Positions 23,200 through 31,465 of a stretch of 38,692 bases of DNA are shown here, piece after piece. Position 1 is the first letter of the stretch. Each line of letters opens with the position of its first letter. Source of the stretch: an uncultured Muribaculaceae bacterium (lineage in GTDB: Bacteria > Bacteroidota > Bacteroidia > Bacteroidales > Muribaculaceae); NCBI GenBank assembly GCA_947174275.1, contig CAMWIJ010000024.1:1-38692 (forward strand), in the 5' to 3' direction. The position numbers were made by a program, and so were the translations under genes. Under the pieces are notes generated by a model. The model was not told the origin of the DNA, made no database searches, and worked only from the letters and a program-made list of their open reading frames with translations.

Positions 23200-24285
23200 A
23201 TGAAAAAAATCAGGACAACACTCATAGCGGCACTTGCGGCAACATCAATAGCCTCGGCCCAGCAGGCTCAGCGCATCACCGCCACAAAAGCCAACGAATA
23301 CGGCATAGCCTACACTCTGCCTGTCACTGCCGTGGATATAACCATCGAAGCCGAGTTCACCCGCGAGGAGCCGGGCGAATTTTACAAATACGCGCCCAAA
23401 TATCTCAATATCGACAATCCCATCACCGAGCCGTCGCTCAGCGCATCGGTGAAGAGTGTCACCATCAGCACCCACGGTGTCCCCGACCCCGGACAGCGCT
23501 ATCTCGTGACACTCAAAAGCAGCCAGGCGCCATATATAATTATCGGAGAAAACAATATTCCGCTTGCCATCAACACGGAGAGCATCGCTCAAATTCAGCA
23601 GCCTGAACTTCCTGAAGCGCGTCCGGCCGACCCGACACCGCTCGAGACAAGCGCCGCCCGTCAGGTCATAACGCAGGAGATGCTGCAAAGCCATTCGTCG
23701 GCCAAGCGCGCCGAACTGGCCGCAGAGCAGATCTACGCCCTGCGACAGAGCCGCACCGACCTTATAACCGGTCAGGCCGAACAGATGCCGCCGGACGGAA
23801 CAGCCATGAAACTCGTCATGGACAATATAGAGGCTCAGGAGCAGGCACTCGTGGCAATGTTCGCCGGCACAAAGAGCACTTATACGGAGGTGCGTACATT
23901 CACCGTCATACCGGAGGAGAACATCAACCGCCGGATAATAGCGCGCATATCGGCAACATCAGGCATCGTCGACGCCAACGACCTGAGCGGCTTTCCGGTC
24001 TATCTCACAGTCAAAGAGCTCAACCGCGGCAAGATGCCGGTCAACGACAAGGGTGAGACACTGCCTTTCCCCAAAGGGGGCGTCGCCTACAATATACCGG
24101 GACAGGCACAGGTAACAGTCTCAGCCTCGGGCAAAGAGATGGCGAGCAAAGATGTCGACCTTGCCCAGTGGGGCATAGTCTACGGCATGGCGCCGTCAAA
24201 CTTCACCGACAAGAAAGCGCCCGTCTACCTGCTGTTCAATCCCGCCACCGGCGCAGTGGCCGAGACCGGACCGGCCGTGAAATAG
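23200..24285 (+). CDS. Exported protein, DUF4831 family-like
   Basis: The 361-residue product begins with a signal peptide (MKKIRTTLIAALAATSIASA) and continues QQAQRITATKANEYGIAYTL, like the Bacteroidetes family DUF4831 (family name from memory). No catalytic motif was recognised. The ATG at 23200 was chosen because it gives a classical signal peptide; an ATG at 23173 overlaps the nnr stop (TAATG) and would add nine residues. The gene is likely cotranscribed with nnr. A 196-bp palindromic element follows before rel. Confidence 0.8.
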   Translation: MKKIRTTLIAALAATSIASAQQAQRITATKANEYGIAYTLPVTAVDITIEAEFTREEPGEFYKYAPKYLNIDNPITEPSLSASVKSVTISTHGVPDPGQRYLVTLKSSQAPYIIIGENNIPLAINTESIAQIQQPELPEARPADPTPLETSAARQVITQEMLQSHSSAKRAELAAEQIYALRQSRTDLITGQAEQMPPDGTAMKLVMDNIEAQEQALVAMFAGTKSTYTEVRTFTVIPEENINRRIIARISATSGIVDANDLSGFPVYLTVKELNRGKMPVNDKGETLPFPKGGVAYNIPGQAQVTVSASGKEMASKDVDLAQWGIVYGMAPSNFTDKKAPVYLLFNPATGAVAETGPAVK

Positions 24286-24307
24286 CGCGTCGCAAAACAA
24301 CACACTA

Positions 24308-24503
24308 AGAGTATGTTTACTTTTAAACCAAATTAAATATTTGAGTATGTTCTATTAATATTTGATTTCATCACAAAGGATCTTTTGGGCTCTTTTTTAA
24401 AGATTTCATCAGTCACGATGCCCGCATCGCTCCCTCTTCAACTTTAAAAAAGCTCTCCAAAATCTCTCTTTGTGCTAAAATCATTTAAAAGTAAACATAC
24501 TCT
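24308..24503. repeat. 196-bp palindromic element (MITE-like, AGAGTGT family)
   Basis: AGAGTATGTTTACTTTTAAA (24308-24327) is a perfect 20-base inverted repeat of 24484-24503. Inner parts also pair: CACAAAG (24372-24378) with CTTTGTG (24468-24474), and TCTTTTTTAAAG with CTTTAAAAAAG nearer the centre. The whole element can fold into one long imperfect hairpin. It has no ORF and no obvious target-site duplication. Its arms share TGTTT-N3-TTTAAACC with the repeats at 11997 and 18072. It separates the DUF4831-like gene from rel. Confidence 0.8.
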
Positions 24504-24526
24504 AAAACCCGTCAACACTACCGAAT

Positions 24527-26779
24527 ATGGCCGAGGAGAAATTCACCACACCCGAAGAGGACAAAATGATAGAGGACGCTTTCAACGAGGTGCTCGAAGG
24601 ATATCTTAAAAGCAATCACCGCAAGAAAGTAGAAATCATCAACCGGGCCTTCAATTTTGCGAAAGAAGCGCATAAAGGCATCAGACGCCGCTCGGGCGAA
24701 CCCTATATCATGCACCCTATAGCGGTGGCAAAAATAGCGAGCCAGGAGATAGGTCTCGGCTCCACATCGATATGCGCCGCCCTGCTGCATGACGTGGTAG
24801 AGGACACCGACTACACCGTGGAAGATATCGAGCAGCATTTCGGCAAGAAAATAGCACAGCTCGTGGCCGGTCTGACGAAGATATCGGGAGGTATATTCGG
24901 AGCACAGGCATCGGCACAGGCCGAAAACTTCCGCAAACTGCTGCTCACGATGTCGGAGGATATACGTGTGGTGCTGATAAAAATGGCCGACCGCCTGCAC
25001 AACATGCGCACGTTAGGCTCAATGGCGCCAAACAAGCAATATAAGATTGCCGGAGAGACACTCTACATCTACGCGCCGCTTGCACACCGCCTCGGCCTGT
25101 TCGCCATAAAGACAGAGCTTGAGGATCTGGCGTTCAAATACGAGCATCCCGACGCCTACCGCAAGCTGGCAGAACAGATAAAGCAGACCGAACAGAAGCG
25201 CACCGCCGAATATGAGGACTTCGCTACGCCGATACGCCGCATACTCGACAACATGGGGCTTAAATACACGATGAAAGCCCGTGTTAAATCGATATATTCC
25301 ATCTGGAACAAGATGGAGACCAAACACATACCGTTTGAGGAAGTGTATGACCTCTATGCCGTGCGCATCATATTCGACTGCGAGGATGCAGCGAAGGAGA
25401 AGGCCATCTGCTGGCAGATATACGGAGCGATAAACGAGCTTTACCGCTTCCACCCCGACCGCACGCGCAACTGGATCGGAAACCCCAAGGCCAACGGATA
25501 TCAGGCTCTTCACATGACCGCGATGGGTCCTGACGGCAACTGGGTTGAAGTGCAGATACGCTCGCGCCGCATGGACGAAATCGCAGAAAAGGGGTTTGCC
25601 GCCCACTGGAAATATAAAATCGGCGAAGGTGACGAGGAGAGCGAACTTAACGCGTGGCTGCGCACAATCAAGGATATACTCGACAATCCGGAGCCTAACG
25701 CCATTGACTTCCTCGACACGCTTAAGCTCAACCTGTTTGCCTCTGAGATCGTGGTGTTTACGCCCAAGGGCGAACTTATCACCCTGCCCAACAACGCCAC
25801 GGTGCTCGACGTGGCCTTCGACCTCCACTCTCAGATAGGATGCCACTGCATAGCCGGAAAGGTGAACCACAAACTGGTGCCGCTGAGCCAGAAACTGCGT
25901 TCAGGCGACCAGGTGGAAGTGCTGACATCGCAGTCGCAGAACCCCAAGGAGGAGTGGATGGACTTTCTCGTGACCGCCAAGGCCAAGACACGTCTGCGCT
26001 CCGCACTGCGCAAGCTCCAGCAGCCGGTTATCGCCAAGGGTAAAGAGATTTTCGAAAAATTCCTCGAACTGCACGAAATCACCGACACAAACGAGGTAAT
26101 CACAAAGCTGCAGGGCATGTATCGCGTCAGCAACCGCGACGAGCTGTGTCTGCTTCTGGGCCGTGAAGAAATAGTGCTGTCAGACTACCTTGTCAAGACG
26201 CTCAAGAAACAGTCGTCGTCAAAGGGACTTCTGAGCAAGATACTCCGCCTGCCGCTGGCCGTAGTGCCGAAATCATCGAAGGATAAAGAGCCGCTCGAAC
26301 CGCACATCGACACGCCGGCGCACATAAACACAAAGGAAACATATCATCTTCGCTACGACGAGACCGGCTCCAACTTCCGTCTCGCCGACTGCTGCTCCCC
26401 GATACCCGGCGACAATGTGCTCGGATTCATCGAAGACAACGGCGAGGTCGTGGTTCACTCGGTCGACTGCCCCAGAGCGCTGGCGCTCAAGGCCGGATTC
26501 GGCTCACGCCTTCTGTCGACCTGCTGGGACGCCACCAACGGCAAGTTTCTGGCACACATACATGTGGAAGGCATCGACCGTTTCGGCATCTTGCAGGAGC
26601 TTATACAGACGATATCGACCCACATGTCAATCAACATACGCTCGCTTCATATCGTGGCCGAGAACGAGGTGTTCCGCTGCGACCTGACAGTGCTTGTCGA
26701 CGACTCCGGAGTGGTGACAGAGCTCTGCTCGCAGGTGAAGCGCATCGAAGGGGTGCGACAGGCGACAAGAATACATTGA
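24527..26779 (+). CDS. Bifunctional (p)ppGpp synthetase/hydrolase, RelA/SpoT family
   Basis: Rel enzymes make and destroy the alarmone (p)ppGpp that controls the stringent response. The 750-residue protein has all family domains. The HD hydrolase has His88-Asp89 and Glu92-Asp93 in LLHDVVEDTDY. The synthetase has Asp275 in VYDLYAVRI and Glu341 in WVEVQIRS. A TGS domain starts at about residue 405 (VVFTPKGELITLPNNA), a cysteine-containing region has LADCCSPIPGDN, and a C-terminal ACT domain starts at HIHVEGIDRFGIL. An intact HD motif implies hydrolase activity too. The segment matching RxKD of bifunctional enzymes reads RTRN. The 196-bp palindrome ends 23 bases before the start. Confidence 0.95.
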   Translation: MAEEKFTTPEEDKMIEDAFNEVLEGYLKSNHRKKVEIINRAFNFAKEAHKGIRRRSGEPYIMHPIAVAKIASQEIGLGSTSICAALLHDVVEDTDYTVEDIEQHFGKKIAQLVAGLTKISGGIFGAQASAQAENFRKLLLTMSEDIRVVLIKMADRLHNMRTLGSMAPNKQYKIAGETLYIYAPLAHRLGLFAIKTELEDLAFKYEHPDAYRKLAEQIKQTEQKRTAEYEDFATPIRRILDNMGLKYTMKARVKSIYSIWNKMETKHIPFEEVYDLYAVRIIFDCEDAAKEKAICWQIYGAINELYRFHPDRTRNWIGNPKANGYQALHMTAMGPDGNWVEVQIRSRRMDEIAEKGFAAHWKYKIGEGDEESELNAWLRTIKDILDNPEPNAIDFLDTLKLNLFASEIVVFTPKGELITLPNNATVLDVAFDLHSQIGCHCIAGKVNHKLVPLSQKLRSGDQVEVLTSQSQNPKEEWMDFLVTAKAKTRLRSALRKLQQPVIAKGKEIFEKFLELHEITDTNEVITKLQGMYRVSNRDELCLLLGREEIVLSDYLVKTLKKQSSSKGLLSKILRLPLAVVPKSSKDKEPLEPHIDTPAHINTKETYHLRYDETGSNFRLADCCSPIPGDNVLGFIEDNGEVVVHSVDCPRALALKAGFGSRLLSTCWDATNGKFLAHIHVEGIDRFGILQELIQTISTHMSINIRSLHIVAENEVFRCDLTVLVDDSGVVTELCSQVKRIEGVRQATRIH

Positions 26780-26831
26780 CAACCAACCATAAATAAATGC
26801 CTGAACGACGGCATCAACCAAAATTCGCACA

Positions 26832-28868
26832 ATGAATCTTCCATTCCATATACCGACCGACAAGAAATTCTGGACGACGGCGGCAGTCTACGGCATCGCC
26901 GCACTGATTATCATATTCTTTTTGCCCCGCTCGGAGCGCACGGAGCTTTCATACGAAAAAAACCGCCCGTGGAGCAATCCGCAGCTACTGGCGCCGTTTG
27001 ACATTCCGTATTACCTTGCCCCCGAAATAAAGCAGGAACGCACCGACAGCATCGACAAGATGCTTGTGCCGGTCTATGACATCGACGGCTCCGTGCAGAA
27101 AAACCTCATAGCGATGGTCAACGGCCTCGACAGCGTGTCGGCGCATCAGCGCGATGCACTTGTCAGAGCCGTCGAGGATATCTACAAGACCGGCGTGATA
27201 AGTTCGGAGGACGCACAGCGCATAGCAGCCGGCGAGATGCAGCGCATCAGGCTGTCGTCGTCGCCATCGGGCGAGGGAATATCAACGGCAAAGATGCGCA
27301 CTTCGCGTCAGGCCTACGAGCATCTTGAGAAACAGTTCGGCAGAACCTCGCCGGCGTTCTGGCGGCTGCTTCAGGAGAAGCATCTGAGCACATATCTGCT
27401 GCCCAACGTCAAGGAGAACGCCGAGAAAACCGCTGACCTGCGCAACAGCCTGCTGACACCGATAGAGGCTGTGCAGGGCATCATTCAGAAAGGCGAGGAG
27501 ATAATCAACCGCGGCGAAATGGTGACACCGCAGCGCTATCAGATATTGCAGGATTATGAGAACGAACTGATAAAACGTGACAAAGAGCGCGGCATATCGG
27601 CGTTCAACGTAGTGTTCGGACGATTGTTGTTCGCTCTGTCGCTGATGCTTATCATATATCTGTTCCTGCGGCTTTACAGGCCGGAGGTGTTCAACAGTCT
27701 GGCCCGCACGATATGTCTGCTGACTGTTTATGTCGGGTTTTATGCATTTTCGGTGTTCATGTCAGACCTGTTTGTCGACGGGCTCTATATCGTGCCGTTC
27801 GCCATTCTGCCGATACTATTGGTGGTGTTTTACGACACGACTGTGGCAATGTTCTTCCTTATAATGGAGACGGTGTTGTGCTCGATGATAGCGAAGCTGC
27901 CGTTTGAATTCTGCTTCATAGAGTTTGCAGCAGGCATGACCGCCATCTACTCGATGCGCGAACTGTCGCGCCGCTCACAGCTGATGCGCACGGCATGCTA
28001 CGTTTTTGTGGCCTACGTCGTGACCTACGCCGCAGCCGAACTGGTGCAGATAGCCTCGCTCAACACCTTCTCGTGGAAACTGATAGGTTTCTTTGCGATA
28101 AATATGGTGCTGACATCGTTTGCCTATATCCTCATTTTCATTGTCGAGAAGCTGTTCGGATTTATCTCAGTCGTAACGCTTGTCGAGCTTTCCGACATCA
28201 ACAATCCCATACTCCGCGAGCTCTCGGAGGAATGTCCCGGCACGTTCCAGCACTCTATGGCAGTAGCCAATCTCGTGACAGCGGCAGCCAACCGCGTCAA
28301 CGCCAACGTGCAGCTCGTGAGAGCCGGAGCGCTTTATCACGATATCGGCAAGACAAAAAATCCGGCATTTTTCACCGAGAACCAGCATGGAGTCAACCCC
28401 CATAACTCACTGACACCGGTGCAGAGCGCCCGCGTGATCATCAACCATGTCATCGACGGATTGCGCATAGCCGAGAAAGCCAAGCTGCCAAAGGCGATAC
28501 GCGACATGATAGTGCAGCACCACGGCAAGACCACCGCACGCTATTTCTACAACACGTACTGCAACGCCCATCCGGGCGAGGAGGTCGATCCGACACCGTT
28601 CACTTATCCGGGTCCCAACCCGCAATCGAAAGAGGCGTCGCTGCTGATGATGGCCGATGTTGTGGAGGCGGCGTCGCGCTCGCTTCCCGACCACAAACCG
28701 GAAACCATAGCGGCGCTCGTCAACCGCCTGATCGACATGCAGGTGTCGGAGGGTCTGCACAAGGACTCACCGCTGTCGTTCCGCGACATCACCACAATCA
28801 AGAAAGCATTCACTGACTCTCTGCTGACGATGTATCACGTACGCATCGCCTATCCCGACAAGAAATAA
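26832..28868 (+). CDS. 7TM-HD membrane phosphodiesterase, PgpH-like (c-di-AMP)
   Basis: Proteins of this build hydrolyse cyclic di-AMP at the inner membrane. The 678-residue protein has one N-terminal membrane helix (about residues 14-31), a large extracytoplasmic 7TMR-HDED-like domain to about residue 265, about seven membrane helices between residues 265 and 445, and a cytoplasmic HD domain with ALYHDIGKTKNP (His503-Asp504-Ile505-Gly506). A second histidine pair appears in MIVQHHGKT. It starts 52 bases after rel. In Listeria, (p)ppGpp inhibits PgpH, so the adjacency may reflect linked alarmone control. That c-di-AMP is the substrate is inferred from architecture. Confidence 0.9.
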   Translation: MNLPFHIPTDKKFWTTAAVYGIAALIIIFFLPRSERTELSYEKNRPWSNPQLLAPFDIPYYLAPEIKQERTDSIDKMLVPVYDIDGSVQKNLIAMVNGLDSVSAHQRDALVRAVEDIYKTGVISSEDAQRIAAGEMQRIRLSSSPSGEGISTAKMRTSRQAYEHLEKQFGRTSPAFWRLLQEKHLSTYLLPNVKENAEKTADLRNSLLTPIEAVQGIIQKGEEIINRGEMVTPQRYQILQDYENELIKRDKERGISAFNVVFGRLLFALSLMLIIYLFLRLYRPEVFNSLARTICLLTVYVGFYAFSVFMSDLFVDGLYIVPFAILPILLVVFYDTTVAMFFLIMETVLCSMIAKLPFEFCFIEFAAGMTAIYSMRELSRRSQLMRTACYVFVAYVVTYAAAELVQIASLNTFSWKLIGFFAINMVLTSFAYILIFIVEKLFGFISVVTLVELSDINNPILRELSEECPGTFQHSMAVANLVTAAANRVNANVQLVRAGALYHDIGKTKNPAFFTENQHGVNPHNSLTPVQSARVIINHVIDGLRIAEKAKLPKAIRDMIVQHHGKTTARYFYNTYCNAHPGEEVDPTPFTYPGPNPQSKEASLLMMADVVEAASRSLPDHKPETIAALVNRLIDMQVSEGLHKDSPLSFRDITTIKKAFTDSLLTMYHVRIAYPDKK

Positions 28869-28878
28869 ACCACTTGAC

Positions 28879-30372
28879 ATGGTTAAACTTCAAAAGGTTA
28901 TTATCATAGCATTGGCGCTCGCCGGGGCATTCGGCACGGTGAAAGCCCAGCGCCCAATACGTCTGCAGGTCACACCCGAAGTGCGACCCGATTCCATCGA
29001 CCTCAGCTATTACGGCAGGAAGAACCCGTGGATAGCAGCCGGCGAGGTTGTGGGGTTCAACATGGGCATCTGGGCCATCGACCGCTACATACAAAAGGCT
29101 GACTACGCCTATATCAACGCCCACACCATACGCCGCAATTTCCGTCGCGGATTTGTGTGGGACAATGACCAGATGGGCACAAATATGTTTCTCCACCCCT
29201 ATCACGGCAATCTGTACTTCAATTCGGCACGTTCCAACGGCTTCAACTTCTGGCAGTCGGGACTTTTCGCATTGGGAGGTTCGGCGATGTGGGAATTTTT
29301 CATGGAGAATGAGTATCCGTCGCTCAATGACATCGTTGCCACACCCGTGGGAGGGATGGCACTGGGCGAACTGACCTACCGCGCTTCAGACATAGTGCTT
29401 AAAGATGATGCAACGGGATGGGAACGTGCAGGACGCGAGGCGGCAGCGTTTCTTATAGCACCCACGCGCGGACTGACACGCATCATCAACGGCGACGCGT
29501 GGCGCCGTCGTGCCACCACCGGACGTCAGTTCGGCATACCTAACGTGGCGATAGAATTTTCAGCCGGAGCCCGCACTATCGAACTAAAAGACGAAATTTT
29601 TGATGAAGGCACAGGCGGAGTGATGCAGTTGAACCTTGAGTATGGCGACAGATTTGAAGTGGCATCCACTCCCCTCCCCTACGATTATTTCACGCTCAAC
29701 GCCGAGCTCAACGTGCAGAAATCCCAACCTGTGCTCGGACAGTTAAACATCACGGGGCGACTTCTGTCGAAGGAACTGCTCGACAAATATTCGACGTCGA
29801 TGAGCGTAGGCATGTATCAGCATTTCGATTATTATGACAGCGACACGATATCAGATGTATCCCACAAAGTGCCCTACAAACTCGGGGTGCCGGCAAGCGT
29901 GGGTGCCGGTCTTATGTTCCGCGACATAGAGCGCGGACTGTTTGCCGCCGACGCCTATCTGCATGCCAACGGCATCGGTCTCGGCGCAATTCTGTCAGAC
30001 TATTATCATGTCGACCAGCGCAACTATAACCTTGCGTCGGGATTTTCACTTAAAGGGGGAGCCAATCTGGTGTTCAGGCGCGAACTGCTGTCACTGGCGG
30101 CGTCATACGAATATTACCGCCTGTTTACGTGGGACGGTTATCCGAAGGATATCGACTGGGCGACAGTCAACCCTCACACGCTCGACGCGCAGGGAGACAG
30201 GTCGGTGGCTACATTCGGCGTGTTTTCCGCCCGCGCCAATGTGAAAATATGGCGCAGGCTATATGCCACGGTGCATTTCTCCCACTATCTGCGCTCGACA
30301 CACTATCACTACCACCCTACTGTCCGCTCGTCGACCTACGCGCTGCGCCTTATGCTTTCATACAAGCTGTAG
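28879..30372 (+). CDS. DUF3943 domain outer-envelope protein
   Basis: The 497-residue product has a signal peptide (MVKLQKVIIIALALAGAFG, ending VKAQ) and a DUF3943-like region at about residues 55-180, including DNDQMGTNMFLHPYHGNLYF. The second half has alternating polar and hydrophobic strands and ends in a short aromatic segment (LRLMLSYKL), suggesting an outer-membrane beta barrel. The function of the family is unknown. It begins 10 bases after the PgpH-like gene and is likely cotranscribed. Its last 23 bases overlap the convergent membrane-protein gene at 30350. Confidence 0.83.
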   Translation: MVKLQKVIIIALALAGAFGTVKAQRPIRLQVTPEVRPDSIDLSYYGRKNPWIAAGEVVGFNMGIWAIDRYIQKADYAYINAHTIRRNFRRGFVWDNDQMGTNMFLHPYHGNLYFNSARSNGFNFWQSGLFALGGSAMWEFFMENEYPSLNDIVATPVGGMALGELTYRASDIVLKDDATGWERAGREAAAFLIAPTRGLTRIINGDAWRRRATTGRQFGIPNVAIEFSAGARTIELKDEIFDEGTGGVMQLNLEYGDRFEVASTPLPYDYFTLNAELNVQKSQPVLGQLNITGRLLSKELLDKYSTSMSVGMYQHFDYYDSDTISDVSHKVPYKLGVPASVGAGLMFRDIERGLFAADAYLHANGIGLGAILSDYYHVDQRNYNLASGFSLKGGANLVFRRELLSLAASYEYYRLFTWDGYPKDIDWATVNPHTLDAQGDRSVATFGVFSARANVKIWRRLYATVHFSHYLRSTHYHYHPTVRSSTYALRLMLSYKL

Positions 30373-31465
30373 AATCTTTGCGCGACGGAAATATGCCTGT
30401 AGCCTTTCGCCAGAGATATTCAAGCGGCCCGTAACGGTGACTGCGGCACCATAACACGGAAAAGGCAATTTGCAGCATATAGAAACCTGACATGACCGCA
30501 ACAGTAACGGCCAGAGAGGTATGGTGCGGGGCAAACCACACGCAGAACAGTGCAACGCCGACTATGCCCTGAAAGAAATAATTTGTCAGTCCGAGCCGCC
30601 CGTAGCAGGCAAGTATCGTGACCAGGCGTCCGCCGTTGCGGCATAAATAGACTACGAGCGCCGACATAAACAGGGCCTGCGCCACATATTGAGGGAACAC
30701 AAGAAGCCGAAACAGCATGGAAGTGCCGTCGCCTCTCACGGCGAACACCGTAGCAAAGAGAATGGCTGTAGCAACCGCAAGCATCAGCACAACCTTAGCC
30801 GTCACCACTTCGCGCCAGCGGGTGATATAACCCATGCATCCGAACCAATAACCCAACATCATCAAGCCGAGCGTGCGAACCGAAAAATTGTTAAGACAAT
30901 CAAGAAAACTGTTTTTGACGCTGTCGATCAACGGGTACTGCAATATACTCCCGAAAGAGGCGCCTGTCACATAACGGTCAGGCATATTGTCTTCAATCAG
31001 GGCTGTCCCGATCTTCATGTCACATATAATCCGGGAAAGCACTATCATTGCCAGCGACAAGCATAACAGCAACCATTTCGGACATCGCCGGAATACGACC
31101 AGAACAATGCCGCACGCGCCATACCACATCAGTATGTCATAAGTATAAAAAAGTTTGGAAATCAAGCCTATTGCAGCGAGCAGAACACAACGCCACACAA
31201 AACGCAGCGAGCTATAGGCCGGATTTCTAAGCATGAACCAGAAACTACAGCCGAAAAGCAAGGAAAATATAGGATTGCTCTTGCCATAAAAGATATTTCT
31301 GATTATCATTTCGACTACAGAATCAACTCCCGGCTCAATCTCTGTTTCCTCAAATGCAAAACGCTGCAAAGTATGAACCATCAGAATGCCAAGCAAGGCA
31401 AAGGCACGCAAAGCGTCGATGCCGTAGATACGGTCGGTCTTTATATTCCCAGACATCGTCCACAA
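30350..31465 (-). CDS. DUF418-like multi-helix membrane protein
   Basis: The 371-residue protein begins DRIYGIDALRAFALLGILMV after a short leader, the hallmark of the DUF418 and related acyltransferase-like membrane families, and has about ten hydrophobic segments. The C-terminal part with YGRLGLTNYFFQGIVGVAL also fits DUF418. It may modify or move a surface glycan, given the O-antigen-ligase-like gene before it. Its start overlaps that gene by 25 bases (an ATG at 31456 would reduce this to 16). Its stop lies inside the end of the convergent DUF3943 gene. Biochemical function is unknown. Confidence 0.8.
   Translation of the reverse strand: MWTMSGNIKTDRIYGIDALRAFALLGILMVHTLQRFAFEETEIEPGVDSVVEMIIRNIFYGKSNPIFSLLFGCSFWFMLRNPAYSSLRFVWRCVLLAAIGLISKLFYTYDILMWYGACGIVLVVFRRCPKWLLLCLSLAMIVLSRIICDMKIGTALIEDNMPDRYVTGASFGSILQYPLIDSVKNSFLDCLNNFSVRTLGLMMLGYWFGCMGYITRWREVVTAKVVLMLAVATAILFATVFAVRGDGTSMLFRLLVFPQYVAQALFMSALVVYLCRNGGRLVTILACYGRLGLTNYFFQGIVGVALFCVWFAPHHTSLAVTVAVMSGFYMLQIAFSVLWCRSHRYGPLEYLWRKATGIFPSRKDSTACMKA

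Noticed and set aside
25019..25870. 283-codon minus-strand frame inside rel
   Set aside because: The rel synthetase and TGS motifs are encoded on the + strand here; the antisense frame is a by-product of codon bias.
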